Source: Drechslerella dactyloides (lineage: Eukaryota; Ascomycota; Orbiliomycetes; Orbiliales; Orbiliaceae). Taken from it: a stretch of 64,000 nt of DNA. The notes under the pieces were generated by a model. The model made no database searches. It worked only from the letters and a program-made list of their open reading frames with translations, and had not been told where the DNA came from. Below are positions 23,748 to 37,000 of this stretch, in pieces (position 1 is the first letter of the stretch; each line of letters starts with the position of its first letter). The position numbers were made by a program, and so were the translations under genes. The stretch is taken from positions 1,836,749 to 1,900,748 of the forward strand of contig JAGTWJ010000011.1 of assembly GCA_020064725.1 (NCBI GenBank), written 5' to 3'.

Positions 23748-25793
23748 CACAGGTTGCTTAATTAAGAAAGATTTCTGGATATTAGCTAGCATAGTATTAC
23801 TTTTAATAATATACTTTCTGCTACTTATTAACTAACTTAGTAAGATATTAGAGAAAAAAGGATTAATACAAACTTGAGAATTTATATATTTAGCAATTGT
23901 GTTGGAGTTGTGTTTACAATCTTAAAGATGGTATTTGTTTTGAAGACTATTAATAGAGAAAACTTTAGTGAAGAATGGGGAATAGGTTTGAAATATACTT
24001 ACCATTTTCCATCTACTAATGACTATTTGTATAGAGAAATATAGGGTACTAATATTAGCACAAAATCTTTATTATCCCACTATTTTTCAGTTTGGGTAGA
24101 ACACCTGATAGAATGTTATTTTATAAAAGAGATGTTAAACTAGTAGTAGGATAGCCTCTATGTGGTCTGTGATATAATTATTGAAAAAAAAAAAAAAAAA
24201 AATAATAGACAAGGTATAATGTAATAGATGGCCGTGATTTAGTGTAATTCATATGTCTATTTACTGGTGAAATAAATAATAGAAAAACCATATATTCTGT
24301 GGATGGGTAGGTTAGATCCCCAAATGGGACTATGGGATTTTTTTATGAAATAATCTGTTGTGGTGCTTTTAAATGTCTGGGGCTGGCTGTTTTGATGTGA
24401 GAACTGGTGGTGGTTATGAAAGCTGATATATTTCTGATGTAACTTGATAAGCTGTACGGATTGAATAGACCACACAAAGCAGCAGTGTAATACCAACATT
24501 ATTAATAAAATGTAGGATTTACAAGGAACCTTGCCTTATAAAAGCACAAGGTTGGAAGGTTTGTGGTGTTTTTAGGTAATCCCTAACTTTCTCTATCTGT
24601 TTGATAGTTCTTTATCATCCTGTGCTTGATGGTTCTCTTCTATCTTCTGCTCGTTTTATCATATTGTGGCATCATCAGACTGTATTTGGTGGCCTGCCAC
24701 TGCTTGTTGACATAGTTAAGTCTGTTTATATATCCTTTTAGCTATGTGAAATTGCTGTTTATGTTACAGAATCAAGGCAAACTATTGATAAATTCATAAT
24801 ATACTTAAAATGCTGCGCCCTAATACTGGGTATTGAAATAAGATAGATAAATTTGCAAATATATATAATGTGTTGTGGTGGGAAATTAGTTATGGTGGGA
24901 AGTGAATTGGCAAAAATAGTATGTTCTACTGAAATTAATTATATTGTCTATTCTTCAGTGGTATCATAGTTGTTATTACTTTAACACTCTAACTTTGTTA
25001 GCTGTGGTCTTCCAGCTCTATTTTGTAAAGTCTTCTTATTGGCAGTATGTAGTTGTGTTGCAGCTGCTGCTAATGCTAATATGATGTTTTCACTTGTAGC
25101 ATGCTTTGTTGTGTCCTAGCGTCTGTTTGAGTATTTGTTTTTTGCCTTGATTACTTTTTATTTTATTTTATTTATTTTTTGTTTTTATTTTATTATTTCT
25201 TGTAATTTTGTGCCCTTGGTCTGACCCAATGTTATGGCCAGTAATACTAAGCTAAGTGGTAAACTGAAAATATATCCCTCCTAGTTCTATTGAGAATAGT
25301 TATATAACAAGGGTTCCTAAGCAAACCTAGTTGCTGATTGGAATAAGTTACACCTATCATAAATGGTCTAAGTGTTGATTGTTGATAGATTTCAAATGAA
25401 GAAATGCTGTAATATCTATGTTAACTATGTTTCACAACTTTATGGACTGTTTGTAATCCTACACTCTGATAGGTCAGCAATCTTATGCATAAGTGGAAGT
25501 CAAAAATTGCCTGAAATCAAGGTAAGATCTGGTGGGGAAGCCTTTCCACACAATAGATAGGGTGCCATAAATCTGAAATAAAGTCTATAGATTATCCTTA
25601 CTAAGCTTCAAATAATTAGGTCTCCTCGATTATGCTACCCAGCAAAGCTCCCCATTTAACCAAATGATGGTGCTTTCTTTATAGTTTTAAGTTGATTTTT
25701 CTATTATTTTGATTTTTTAGAACAAAGAAAACTTAAACAATAAATCTTTTTATCAATTATTAAAAGTTATTATTATTTAATAAAAACCTAAAT

Positions 25794-27161
25794 ATGTCCC
25801 CAAGGCCTTGTATAACCTGTAAAGCCCTATTTAAACCTAGATTAGATGGTCTTTTGCATTCTTATTATTACTGTCTATGTAATAAGATTTTCATTAGTGC
25901 AGATTGCTTCAATAAGTATTACTGTTCTCAACATAAACAAAGTACACTTTAACTTCCCTCACCAACATATATATATATTAAATACCAGAAAGACTTTTGG
26001 ACAGAGCCTACCTTTTTAAAACATATTAATAAGTATAATATATTGAGTGGATATATTTAAAAATCCAGTCTTTCTGGTGGGTTCTTTGTTCACCCCATAA
26101 CTAAGCAAATACTCCACATCTGCCCAGACTATAGTCACAATTTTATATATAAATACCTAAAGAAAGATTATATGTGGTGTTATCCAACTCTTAATTGTTA
26201 TTGTTATATCAATAAAAGTTACATTAGGATTTTTAAAATAGTTGGAGGTATGGTTAATCATCTCAAAAGTAGGAGATATAATGGCAAACTTATGTTTAAC
26301 AGGCAATTAATCACTTGGATGATTTGCGAGAGGGACAAGAAAAGACTGATTATTGTTTCTGGTACTCTGAAGCTGTTGGAGGGTGGATCAGAACAGCCTA
26401 TAGCTGATCTTGATACTAACTAGCCTGATTCCAAAACCAATGCCAAGGGTAAGCTGGTAAGCCTATTGCTTGATGGCTCTAGTTGGGGGATGATGACTCC
26501 CAGTTTGAATAATACCAGCAAATGCTATGAATTCCTCTCGAATCGACTAGAGAATCTTGATATTATATCTCTCACCTCGGGTGACTCTGTTATAATGCTG
26601 TTAATGGACTCTTTGGCCTTTGTTTTGGAACCACTGCACCTAAATCAATGCCATATCTGCAAAAAGCTGTTTAAAAAGAAGAAATTTATAAAACAGCATC
26701 TCATCTCCCCCACTCATATGAGTATCCTTCCAAATCAATATCTGGTCTGTAAAAAGATTTTTAGAAGGCAGGTACATCTAAAGGATCATCTTGCCTCCCT
26801 TGCTCACAACCAGGGAACCTATCACATATTGGAGCCATTATATCAGAACTAATACTACATCTGTAAAAAGATATTTAAAAAGAGGCCACATTTAGAATAG
26901 TACCTTACCTCCCCAGTTCATACACCCAAAATATACTACTGCAAGTTATTTTTTCTTGGTTTGGAGCCATAGGTGCCTGTAAAGAAGTTTAAAAGCTTAA
27001 GTGGGCTAGTAGTTTATATCAAAACAGGTATTTGCTGTGGAGGCAATTTGACATTTGATATTGTGGCTAGTATGCTAGGAACATTAGCAGCAGAGCTTAG
27101 ATTTCCTGGCATAATTGGAATAACCAAATGTTTGGGTAGTAAATTTGGGGAGTTAGCCTAA
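25794..27161 (+). pseudogene. C2H2 zinc-finger protein relic
   Basis: ATG at 25794; the open pieces 26172-26423, 26466-26852 and 26973-27161 all share its frame, so this is one relic of about 456 codons broken by point stops. Finger segments visible in order are CITCKALFKPRLDGLLH, CPDYSHNFIYKYL (second Cys lost), CHICKKLFKKKKFIKQH (followed by LISPTH), CKKIFRRQVHLKDH (LASLAH), CKKIFKKRPHLE (with LTSPVH) and a last KKFKSLSGLVVYIKTGICC. The repeated pattern C..C...F.....L..H..SP.H is the fungal multi-finger type where each finger ends in a 'HL.SP.H' helix. Several Cys are Tyr (TGT to TAT), as RIP would give. Role is probably nucleic-acid binding in the ancestor. Confidence 0.8.
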
Positions 27162-28484
27162 AGATTTCGTGAATTTTTTAAATATAATAGACATAGTCTA
27201 AATATGATTATAGAATGGGAAAATATTATCTTGCTATCATAGTTGAACCAAGAATTTTAGGCTGTTTTTCCTTGTAAAATTATAATATAGCCCTGATATT
27301 AGAAAATTCCAGGGGCAGATTTGCTATTATTGATGGTATTAGCAAATAGCCTATCAAAGTTAAAAGCTACCGAATATCTTAATAATAGAAAAATATAATA
27401 TGGGGCGGGCTCTATATATAACTAGAAATACAGAGCCAGGCCTTTGCTAAATTCTTTACTATAATTGCCATCACTTAAATTATTACATAAAATATTATAG
27501 CCATAATATATGCATCAGCCACTAGCTGTCCTACTGAGGGGAACTCTATTCTAATATGAGTCACAAATCTGTTCCTCAATAGCTGCAAGTAGCATCTATG
27601 CCTAGAGATAACATTCTTGAGAGTGCTGATATTCATAGACTTCATTTTACTCCGAAGGGTGAGGAGGCTTCCGCGCCACTCCATATCAGGCTCTAAAATC
27701 TCTGCTAAGATAGAGAAGGAAACCAAAAGAGAATATATAATCTAACCTTATACATTACTATATCTTATATATAACTTGTTATTTAATTGGTTTTAGAAAT
27801 TAGAAGACTTCTAACATAAACCACCAGGCTGCGAGCCACACCACCAGCGCGAGCCAATTGCCAAAATTACCAAAATTTGTATGTATGAGAGGTGACCTGA
27901 CAGAAATGACGATAAATCTATCCAAAAAAACCGCAAAAGTCCAATCTCACAGCTTATCTACTCACAATATAGCTGTCCTGATTGGTGGTCTGCTATTGAG
28001 TTCTGTGTGGTAGCATACACCTAGCCCATCTCGTAATCTGTTCCATGGGGATGTATGTAAAGGAGGCTACTCCACTAAGTAGTGAAATACTCTATTACTA
28101 TGCATACCATGTGGGATAGGTGTCAGTAAAGGAATATGGGTCTATACAGGATATTTGGGCACTAGATTGTTATTCCATCACAATAAGAACCTTTTAGGGG
28201 ACAATTCCTGAAATCTACATTACAGTATAGCGGTAGTTTATAATAGGTAATAAGAAAGCTGGTTTGAGACACTTGGTCCAAGGATGATTACTTAGTGTGG
28301 GCTTGCTTTATTTTCATTGGTGTTTAGTAATTCCAAGGCAACTTACATTCTTATATCTTGAAACTATAATTAGTTTGGTAGGAGTGCTGAGAATAAATGT
28401 ATCATGTGTTCAGGATTATGTAATTAACACATCAGCTTTTGATTTCAGCATTATTATCTTTGGTAATAATCACCTGATACTATG
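27162..28484. other. Intergenic, one unassigned open frame
   Basis: A minus open frame at 27475-27726 (83 codons, starting MVSFSILAEILEPDMEWRG) has plausible protein composition but no recognisable domain and no supporting pieces in frame. Nothing else is seen. Confidence 0.4.
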
Positions 28485-28775
28485 TAGACTAGAATTCTGT
28501 GTAGACTAGAGCTCTGTATAGACTAAAGCTCTATACAGGTCCTATACAGGAAACCAGTCTATACAGAATTCTAGTTTACATAGAACTCTAACTTATATAG
28601 AACACCAGCCTACAGAAAAGACCAGTCTGTATAGAGCTTTAGTCTATATAGAACACCAGTCTATACAGAACACCAGTCTACATAGAATACCAGTCTACAC
28701 AGAACACCAGTCTACACAGAACACTAATCTATATAGAACACCAGTCTACACAGAATGCTGGTCTGCACAGAACTC
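28485..28775. repeat. 17-bp minisatellite with orientation switch
   Basis: About 16-17 diverged units of 17 bp. The first three units read TAGACTAGAATTCTGTG-like; after a short spacer the rest read as the complementary orientation, CAGTCTACACAGAACAC-like. The unit is therefore present in both orientations and the array can fold on itself. Confidence 0.85.
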
Positions 28776-29721
28776 TAATATATATTAATTGGGGTCAAAG
28801 ACAAATCTATATTGTTATACTTAAGATAGCTGCATATCTATATAAGTACTAATTTAGATTCGAAAGCCTATTTTACCTTCTCATACTCCTCAAGCAAATC
28901 AAGCCCAATTTGGGTATCAACCAGTCTTGGACCATACCAACATTTAGGTCTGTTACTTTTACTTTTACCTAGCTAAGTTACTTCCAAAGTAAAAGCTACA
29001 AAATAATACAAGTCAGAATAGGGTGATATTCTAAAAAGATATGGTATAAATCAATTCTATATGTCTTATTACCTATCCAGATGGGTCATCTATGTCTGTT
29101 TGTCTAGCCTGTAGTTTTTTCCTTAATACCTAGTTAGCCTATATGGCTTATATCCGTAACATTATGTATTTAGATATCAATAGTTTAAGTGTTCATTGGG
29201 TTATATGCTTTAATGCTACTAAACCTTTAATATCCTGCCTTGCTGTTTTGGTATATTGGCTATTTTTATCCTCAATTCCTACAGAATATCTATATTGCAG
29301 AGCTCTGAAATCTGCAATAAAACCCCAGCTAAATAAATACAGATCATACAACTAAACAAGTAGAAACAATAGACATAGAACAAAAGTTTTAAAGAACTCG
29401 ATGATGATATACATGACACAGCAAAGTAAACTAGTTAACGCCTGTTTCTCGAAAAATCCTTACATATTTAATTCTTTAAAATATTTTGCATAATGGTTAT
29501 TCTAATTACATGCGATGAAACTTAAAATTCCCTATATTAATTAAAGGCATAAGGGGATTCTGAATAGATATTTCTAGAAACTATTTGTTTGAAATTTTAT
29601 TGGTAATTCAATTAGCCTTGAGCCTACCATGAGCCTAGCCAAACCCTAGGTCTCCTTCCTTCTCTGTATGTATGCTAGCTCTATCAGCCCTGCTACGTAG
29701 GTCCTGGATCTTTTCAGTACT
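28776..29721. other. Intergenic, no recognised gene
   Basis: A plus open frame at 29143-29355 encodes 70 codons with hydrophobic segments but lacks other support. Nothing else is distinctive. Confidence 0.4.
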
Positions 29722-31065
29722 GTGCCCCTGGCCCAAGTAATGGGCTCAGTGTTGAAAAAGTTAGCAATATTCTGCAATATCCATCCAGACCCTTGTCAAA
29801 CCGTCATCATGGCTAGAGCATCTGATGGACATTCAGAAGCAAGATCATCTTTCTACAATCAGCCTCATATATTAGAAACAGCTAATGGTCCTGGACCTTA
29901 TGAATCAATCATAACTGCACTCAATTATTTATAGAATTTAACGCGATTATCATAATATGACTGAACAGAGAGTTCAATCTGTAGACTTGCACTAGGAACT
30001 GTACTGAAGAACAGTCTATATTCAATCTAAGCCAATATGGCAAGCATATGATCCTAGATTAGTATAATAGAAGCTGTAAAAACGTTTCTAAGGAGTAGCC
30101 TTGGGGCTGAATGAGAATGGCCTACAATCTCATATTTATATGAGTCACTCCACAATATATATACAGAATGGTTGCCTAAAGCCAGCAAAGGCTTAATATA
30201 ACTGAAGCCTTTCCACCATCCTTCTATAATAGAACACCTGTACTTTTATTGTTCCATCTCTTTGGTCTATCCGCACTCAGAGGGCAATACTGGTATCCAT
30301 TTCAAAAGATATTTTTGAGAACAAAGAACACAAAACCGCACAATCCCCATAGAAGGGTATAAGTCTACAGAAACAAAGTAGGATTAATTTTCTAGCTCCT
30401 AATACTCTTGATCTTAATCTACTTTATATCAGTCCTATTTATGTCTATATATCAACACAGAATTTCATCTGAGCAGTATTAAAGAAACTAATATATTAAG
30501 ATATATTCTTCCCAATATCCCCACTGGTACCAAGATTAGAGTCTTTTTAGAAAATATATCTGATATAGCTTCTGGAGAAACAGAAGTAGCAACAGAGTTG
30601 GATTCAGAAACTTGTAAGCTGGCCTAATAATTCTTGTTCTCTGGATGAACTTTGATATATTTTTATTACAGTCTATTGGTCTTCAATTACGAGATTGCAG
30701 AGTGCTAATACTTTAGCATAACCCACAATGGCAGAGTTATCTGTGTTCTTTGTGATTTTGATATTTTGGATCATAAGTATAACAAAGAGGAGATCCAAAG
30801 GGCAATTTGGGAATATTGGAAACAGGTGTATCCTTATTGACAGATAATTCAGGATATATGGAGACACTCGTGTAAAGTATGTGGGTGGTTATTTCATACT
30901 GAAGATGTATATGTTAAGTATAAATGTCAGGAGTAACATGTGCTTGTTAATCTTGTTTCCTTATGTTGTGGGTTCAAAGTTGGGAGTTTCCACTAAGCAT
31001 ACCAAATAATAAAAATTAACAGTCCTTTGGTTTCAGATACTGTCCTTTGCAGCTACAAATGACAT
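29722..31065 (+). pseudogene. Unrecognised protein relic with C-terminal Cys/His cluster
   Basis: One plus-strand frame can be followed from 29722 to about 31,065 (roughly 447 codons) through point stops and no frameshift. Segments such as TFLRSSLGAE, EWPTISYLYESLHNIYTEW and GNTGIHFKRYF are protein-like. The C-terminal part has VICVLCDFDILDHKYNK and HSCKVCGWLFHTEDVYVKY followed by KCQE and His, that is two CxxC pairs with downstream His/Cys, suggesting a zinc-binding end. I do not recognise the family. Stops again fall where Gln or Trp would fit. It could be a transposon-related or host zinc-finger protein. Confidence 0.45.
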
Positions 31066-32155
31066 TTGTCAAAGAGGTATTGGAGAGCTACCATCCACTC
31101 TAAAGTACCCTATAGTTACCCCTTACTTTGTATATTAGCTATATTCTTACCTTAAACTTTAGTATCACCATTCATATCCCATAAATCCCCCCAAGATACA
31201 TAAAATCTCAATGGCGTTACACTCCCCAGTTTGTGATCAAATACAAAGGGATAGCAAATTAAATACCATATTTAGCAATTCACAACAAAAAGAGGGTTTA
31301 ATTGATTTCAACTTTATAGATAACCTAACTTTAAATTAGATATGGTGGTGTTGTATATTATATTTGTTTGCATAAGAGCTCGTGATAATATAAACTTGTT
31401 AGAACAGGAATATCTTTATTAAGTAATATTTTTTCAGGATATAGTATCTTACAGGCCAAGGCTTGAATAGTTGGACCTCAACCTTGAACCTAGTGCTTTT
31501 TTTTTCAAGTTACTAGCTGGGCACCAGATCCCAAGAGAGATATTAATAATGTAAGTCATAAGCTGTTCTATCTTATCTTCTAATTACCTCAACTAGTTAA
31601 GAGTTAGATGGCTGGGTATATTCAGGCTGTTAGTATTATATTAATGCTAATGTATAAGAGTAGAGATAATATATCATCCTAATGAATTAACTGTTTAATT
31701 CTTGTATTTAGATATCTGCCTCAACTGTAAAGTTAATGTCTGAGTACTTATAATCTTTTAAACACTATATTGGGATATATAATATCTATAGGGACATAGT
31801 AGCCATAGATTAACCAAATGTATTGAATTATCTGTTACTCTAGGATAATATTTGTTAAAATTCCTCAATTAAACCCAGTAATATTCTCAAGCTCCTCAAA
31901 GTTCAATCTATGCAAATCTTATTTTAGTGTACTATAAAATTCACCAGTTATAAGGCTAAATCCATTTTCTGCTGATCAAAGCTAAGTTAGTGTTGCAACA
32001 GGAGGTGCACACCTGGAATAAAATCTAAAAATACTCTTGTCTCTTACCCCATAAATTTTAACAAGGCTTTTACCCAAGTTTGTGAAGTAGAAGAAGTGTT
32101 TGACACCTAGATCTGGTAAATGATGTAGAAGATTATATTGGTTACCAAGTTCGTA
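31066..32155. other. Intergenic, no recognised gene
   Basis: Moderately AT-rich DNA without a convincing frame on either strand. Confidence 0.5.
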
Positions 32156-32497
32156 CCTTTATTGAATGAGAAGTGAATAAATCAGCACAAGGCTAATCAG
32201 CATGAACTCATTCTTGTTGATGAATGGTTAATTGGATACAGGGAAAGGCTTATTTGGCTTCCGTATGATTACAGAGCACGGTGCTTAGCTGTGGATGGTA
32301 ATACAATTTGTTTGGGCTACATTTCTGGTGGTGTTTGTTTCTACTTTCAAGAATCGGTTGTCTTATTCTTTGCCTTAAACATTCTTATTATATTGTTGCC
32401 TTTACTTGACTCTACTACACCTTCTGCCAACCGCACAGCATTACAACTTGCCAAACCGTTGTCCAATTGCTTCGATTTACTCAACCAGACAACATAG
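32156..32497 (+). pseudogene. C-terminal end of a WD40 (NACHT-WD40 type) protein, relic
   Basis: The plus frame reads LILVDEWLIGYRERLIWLPY then DYRARCLAVDGNTICLGYIS and GGVCFYF, open to a TAG at 32,497. This is the characteristic last segment of fungal NACHT-WD40 proteins (W..R.GE..LWLPPEYR..C.AV.G....LGHASG.V...). A TGA at about 32,174 interrupts the same frame just upstream. Only this terminal piece is visible; preceding WD repeats are not. It is on the opposite strand to the WD40 fragment at 18.5 kb, so the two are separate relics. Confidence 0.75.
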
Positions 32498-33289
32498 TCT
32501 TTATGCTTCAGCGATTTTGCTTCCTCCAGTAATAATCATTTTAGCACCTAGTTAAACCTAGACTAATATAGAGATAATACTATGTCCTTGAATTTTTAGT
32601 ATAAGGGCTGTTACCCTGTAACCTGCTATATTGGGTAATAGACAGGTGAAATAAGAACTTCTGGGTAGCCAATTTTGGCTACTGTGTCTGATGGTCTTGG
32701 TCTTGAACAAGAACCAGACCTTTCTGTCAACTTCCTTTATAGCCCACCAGAGCTGAATGGTAATGGGTTCGAGAGAACATTTAGGCTGGCTGCAAACTAA
32801 AGTGCTGGATTTACTCTGGGCATGTTTAGAACTGATAGTGGAACTGTATAACTTGGTGTTGGGTGGCTGGTGATACTGGTTGACTTTTCACCATTGCTGC
32901 CAGACTTTACAGCACTAATATAATCCACCAAGGTTTTTTTGCTCTTGGCATAATCTATATCTAACTACATACTGTAAGCTCTCAGTTATTGCTGTGGAGT
33001 GGGACTATAACTGATCCTAAGAATCTGAATCCTTGAAATTGCCTGTTTACCTTTGTTCTTGGACTCATTATATTTAAAGTCCATACCATCCTGGTAAACC
33101 CTAGACAGATGGGTGGCAATAGTAATGCTTATCTACTGCCAGCTCTGAATAAACAGCTCGGGTAAACCGTATTGTATGGTTTCCTGTCTTAGTAGTTTGG
33201 TTAGGTCTGAGCTGTGCTACCTAGCCCCGTAATTGTTGAATTCCAATTTTGGGGTAAGGTTGTCGGGGCTGTAGGTGTCTGTGTGCCAT
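32498..33289. other. Intergenic, no recognised gene
   Basis: No frame of gene character. Composition is still like the left half of the window. Confidence 0.45.
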
Positions 33290-34000
33290 ATTTAGGTGAC
33301 TATATAAGTGGTGGTCACATAATACACTATATTGAATGTGTGTATGAAGGAGTGTGTAAGTATAAGTAACTGAATATAAATATAACTATGTAAGTATGAG
33401 TGTAAGCAGGAATGAAGGACAATGTGTGAATAAAAGAGTATGTGTGAATGAGAAAATATGTGAGAGTAGGTGTATGATTGTGGGTGTGAGTGTGAATGTA
33501 AATGTGTGTTTGGTCATGTTTGTGATAGATTAGCTTTGAAGTTAGATGCTAAAATAATGGATGATCCAAATCCAATATTAGACAGCAACCAAGTTTAAGC
33601 AATGCTTAATATAGGGAAGGTCTTTACTTTAGGTAGTAAAGCCTAAATCAAGCTTCTATGGGCTTTGTATTTTGTGGTTAGTTGATGTTAATGGATGTAA
33701 CAACAGGTGCTACCTCTAATCATTCTGAGTTTATGTGACTGACTGACTTTGTCTCCTATCTTTACTGTTTCTTTATATGCACTCCAACATACGTATTTGT
33801 AAGCGCGCGCGCACACATATGTGTGTGTGTGTGTGTGTGTGTGCATATTTGGTCATGTTTGTGGTGGATTAGCCTTGAAATTAGATACTGGAGTGATGGA
33901 CAATCTAAGTCTACTATTAGGCAGCAACCAAATCTAAGCAATGCCTAATATAGGGAAGGTCTTTACTTTAGGCAGCACAGCCCAAAACAAGGCTCCTAAA
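33290..34000. repeat. Duplicated unit with GT-rich spacer
   Basis: A unit of about 150 bp beginning GGTCATGTTTGTG and ending near GGTCTTTACTTTAGG occurs twice in direct orientation, at about 33,512-33,655 and 33,851-34,000. Each copy is preceded by GT-rich DNA: a degenerate GTGTGAATG-like stretch (33,320-33,510) and a clean microsatellite (33,802-33,844). The copies differ largely by transitions. Confidence 0.8.
33802..33844. repeat. GC/CA/GT dinucleotide microsatellite
   Basis: A compound run, (GC)5 then (AC)n, AT and (GT)n with about 11 GT units, potentially Z-forming. It lies between the two copies of the 150-bp unit. Confidence 0.9.
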
Positions 34001-34004
34001 CTCC

Positions 34005-37000
34005 AAGAGAAAAATTACAAAAAAAATATATCTACAACAAAAATTCTCTCTTCAACAACAAATATTAAAAATATATTATAAACTTATTAAACACCAAACT
34101 TAACATAGCAACCAAAAAAAAAGCTCAGATTAATAGAATATTAGAACAAGCAATCCAGATAGTTAAGATCTATCTTAAATCATTCCTCAACTACATACAA
34201 AATAATTAAACAAAACTACTATTTATAGCAGAACTTACATATAACTCATTAAAACATTCAGTAACAAATTATATATCTTATAAGGCACTATGAGGCTAAA
34301 ACCTGCAAACTATATAACCAATTTTATTTACAAAAGAAGAAATACTTAGTGCTAAAAAACACTCCAAATCCATAAACAAACTATATAAACACCTAAAGAA
34401 TGACTTAGATTTTACAGCCAAAACCATATCCCACTATTATAATAAGAAAAAGACAAAGGCATCTTTTCTAAAAGAAGGAGATAAAATATATTTATTTATA
34501 AAAAACATTAAAACAAAAAGATTTAACCAGAAACTTAACTTCCAAAAACTTAGACTATATACTATAATCAAAAAACTAAACAAATATCTTTTTAAATTTT
34601 ATATTTTTAAAAACTTAAGAATCTATAAAACATTCTATATTACTCTACTTAAGCCTATATTAAATAGGTTTAAAAAAAAGATAAACAACCTAAAAATTAA
34701 AAAAGATAATTATAATAAATATAAAGTTAAAAAGATCTTAGACTATAGAAAAAATCTAAAAATATTAACCAATAAATTTTTGATTAAATAAAAAGATTAC
34801 CTACCAGAAGAAGATTTATAGTAACTAGAAGATAATATCTTACTAGAGTTTATTAAATAATACTTTGATGGATCTAATGCTTATTAAGTAAGGCAAGATC
34901 TGCTACTATAACAACTTTAAAAAAAATCTAGAAAAAAATATTAAAGTACAAAAAATTGATTATAATGATTATACCAAAAAAACCTATTTTATTTTAAAAT
35001 TATATTTTTTAATATTAAGACTACTATTAGATATAAGAAACTTATATATATATAAAACTTACCTCTCTCTAAAATATAAATTAACTTGTTTATAATCTTA
35101 CATACACTATCTTAATAACAAATAATTTTATCTAAAATATCAACATTCACCCTAACCTCAAAATAAAAATATGGTGTAACTAGTTTAAAAACTAGTACCC
35201 ATTAACAATCAGAACAATCAAGACACACTACTACTATATCAAAAAAAAATAAAAGAATAAAAATAACAAAAAAACAAAATACCCTTAACAATCTACTTTA
35301 TCTTATTTTTTTCTATATAATAAAACCCTACAAAATAATTCTCAGAAATATACACACAACATAGTATAAACTAGTATTAATTATATTTAATAACATACAC
35401 ATATCAGAAGAATACTATATTAAATATTAAGATTTACACTATTATTATTTAAAAAAGCTTTGAAATTAAAGGATTCCAAATTTTTAATCATAGAAAAAGA
35501 TATCTTAATCTTATACTTAAAAATTTCTTGTTTCTTTATGGACTTCTTCTCTTAACATATTACATTATTTAGTTTATTATTTAAAAATAATACTTTTTTT
35601 TTAATATAAAAAATCTAAGAAAATATCTTAGTAGCTTTAGATATTATCTTTAGCAGTTCAACTTATTCTATTTCTAAAGTTTTTAATTTCTTTTCCTTTT
35701 TTTAGATTTGATAAAGGATTTGATTGATTATAAGTTATATTAATACTAATTAATAACAAAACCCCAAACAAGAAAAACAGAACTTATATTCTGAAGTTAT
35801 AATATAATTAATATTAAGATATATATAGTTAATATATTTTTAACTCTATATAAAAAAAACAAAATAATTAGAACCATATTTATCATAGAATTTATATGTA
35901 ATGGTAAGGTAACTATCATATTTTTCAATCAAACAGACTTACTTATAATAATATTTAGAAGAAGATTTCTTATAATAATCAACAGATATACTGATAAAAA
36001 GGATTATATTAGGAAAAATTAATTATGGAAAGAAAAGAAAACACAACAAAAGAATCATTTAACGTATTCCACAAGCGAGCGAACACCCCAAGTGAGCGAA
36101 CACCCCAACACCCCACCAAAACCTTTTTATTAATATTCTAATTAATATCTCTTAAAAAATTATAAAAAAAATATCTTTCAACTAATATAAATTAAAATCA
36201 ATTCATTATATTTTTTTACATTTTTTAAATATAAAAGTAAATTAATAATAATTAATTTAAAATTTTTAAAAAACAGCATATAATCTTAAGTGTTTGCCAG
36301 TAAATATCTTTATTATATATAAATAAAAATCTTTAAAAATAAGAAATCTATTAAATAAATATATAATCTAGGCCTGTACAAAACCTCTATCTATTATATT
36401 AAAAATTAAAATTTATAGATTTTGCTAAAGTTAGCACAACACACTGACTACACACTAGCTATTTTTTATTATAATTATATATAAAAATATAATAAAAAAA
36501 ATCCTAAAATTTTTTTTTAAATTAAAGTAAATTAATATTTTATTTTATAATTTTTTTTAAATTTTTTAATAAAAATTCAATTTTTTATAAAATTTTATTA
36601 TAAAAATTAAAAATATTGATATTAAATTATATAATATATAAAAAAAAATTAAAAAAATAAAAATAAAAAAGTTTTAATATATTAAATTCAAATTTATTTT
36701 TTTAATTTTTTTAATTATATTTATGTATAATTATTTTAAAAAAATAGTTAGTGTGTTGTGCCAACTTTAGCAGAGTTTCTAGAACTTAATTTTTATTATT
36801 ATAAATAGTAGCTTTAAACAGGCCTAGATTATATCATTATTTATTAGATTTTTAATTTTTAAAGATTTTCGTTCGTAAATTATTTAGATATTTAGAGTCA
36901 AACAATAAAAAAATGTGTTGTTTTTAACAATATTTAAAATAATTATTATTAATTTAATATTAATATTAAAAAATAAAAAAAATACTAATTAGATTATTTT

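Larger units (their letters stand above)
22806..25793. other. Intergenic, no recognised gene
   Basis: AT-rich non-coding-looking DNA with no frame of gene character. The minus open frame at 24257-24499 is His/Ser-rich low complexity. It contains a short tandem repeat, a strong hairpin, an A19 tract (24184-24202) and T-rich runs (about 25,137-25,200), listed separately where distinctive. Confidence 0.5.

Noticed and set aside
28485..28775. CRISPR-like array
   Set aside because: Units of 17 bp are contiguous, diverged and without spacers; the organism is a fungus.
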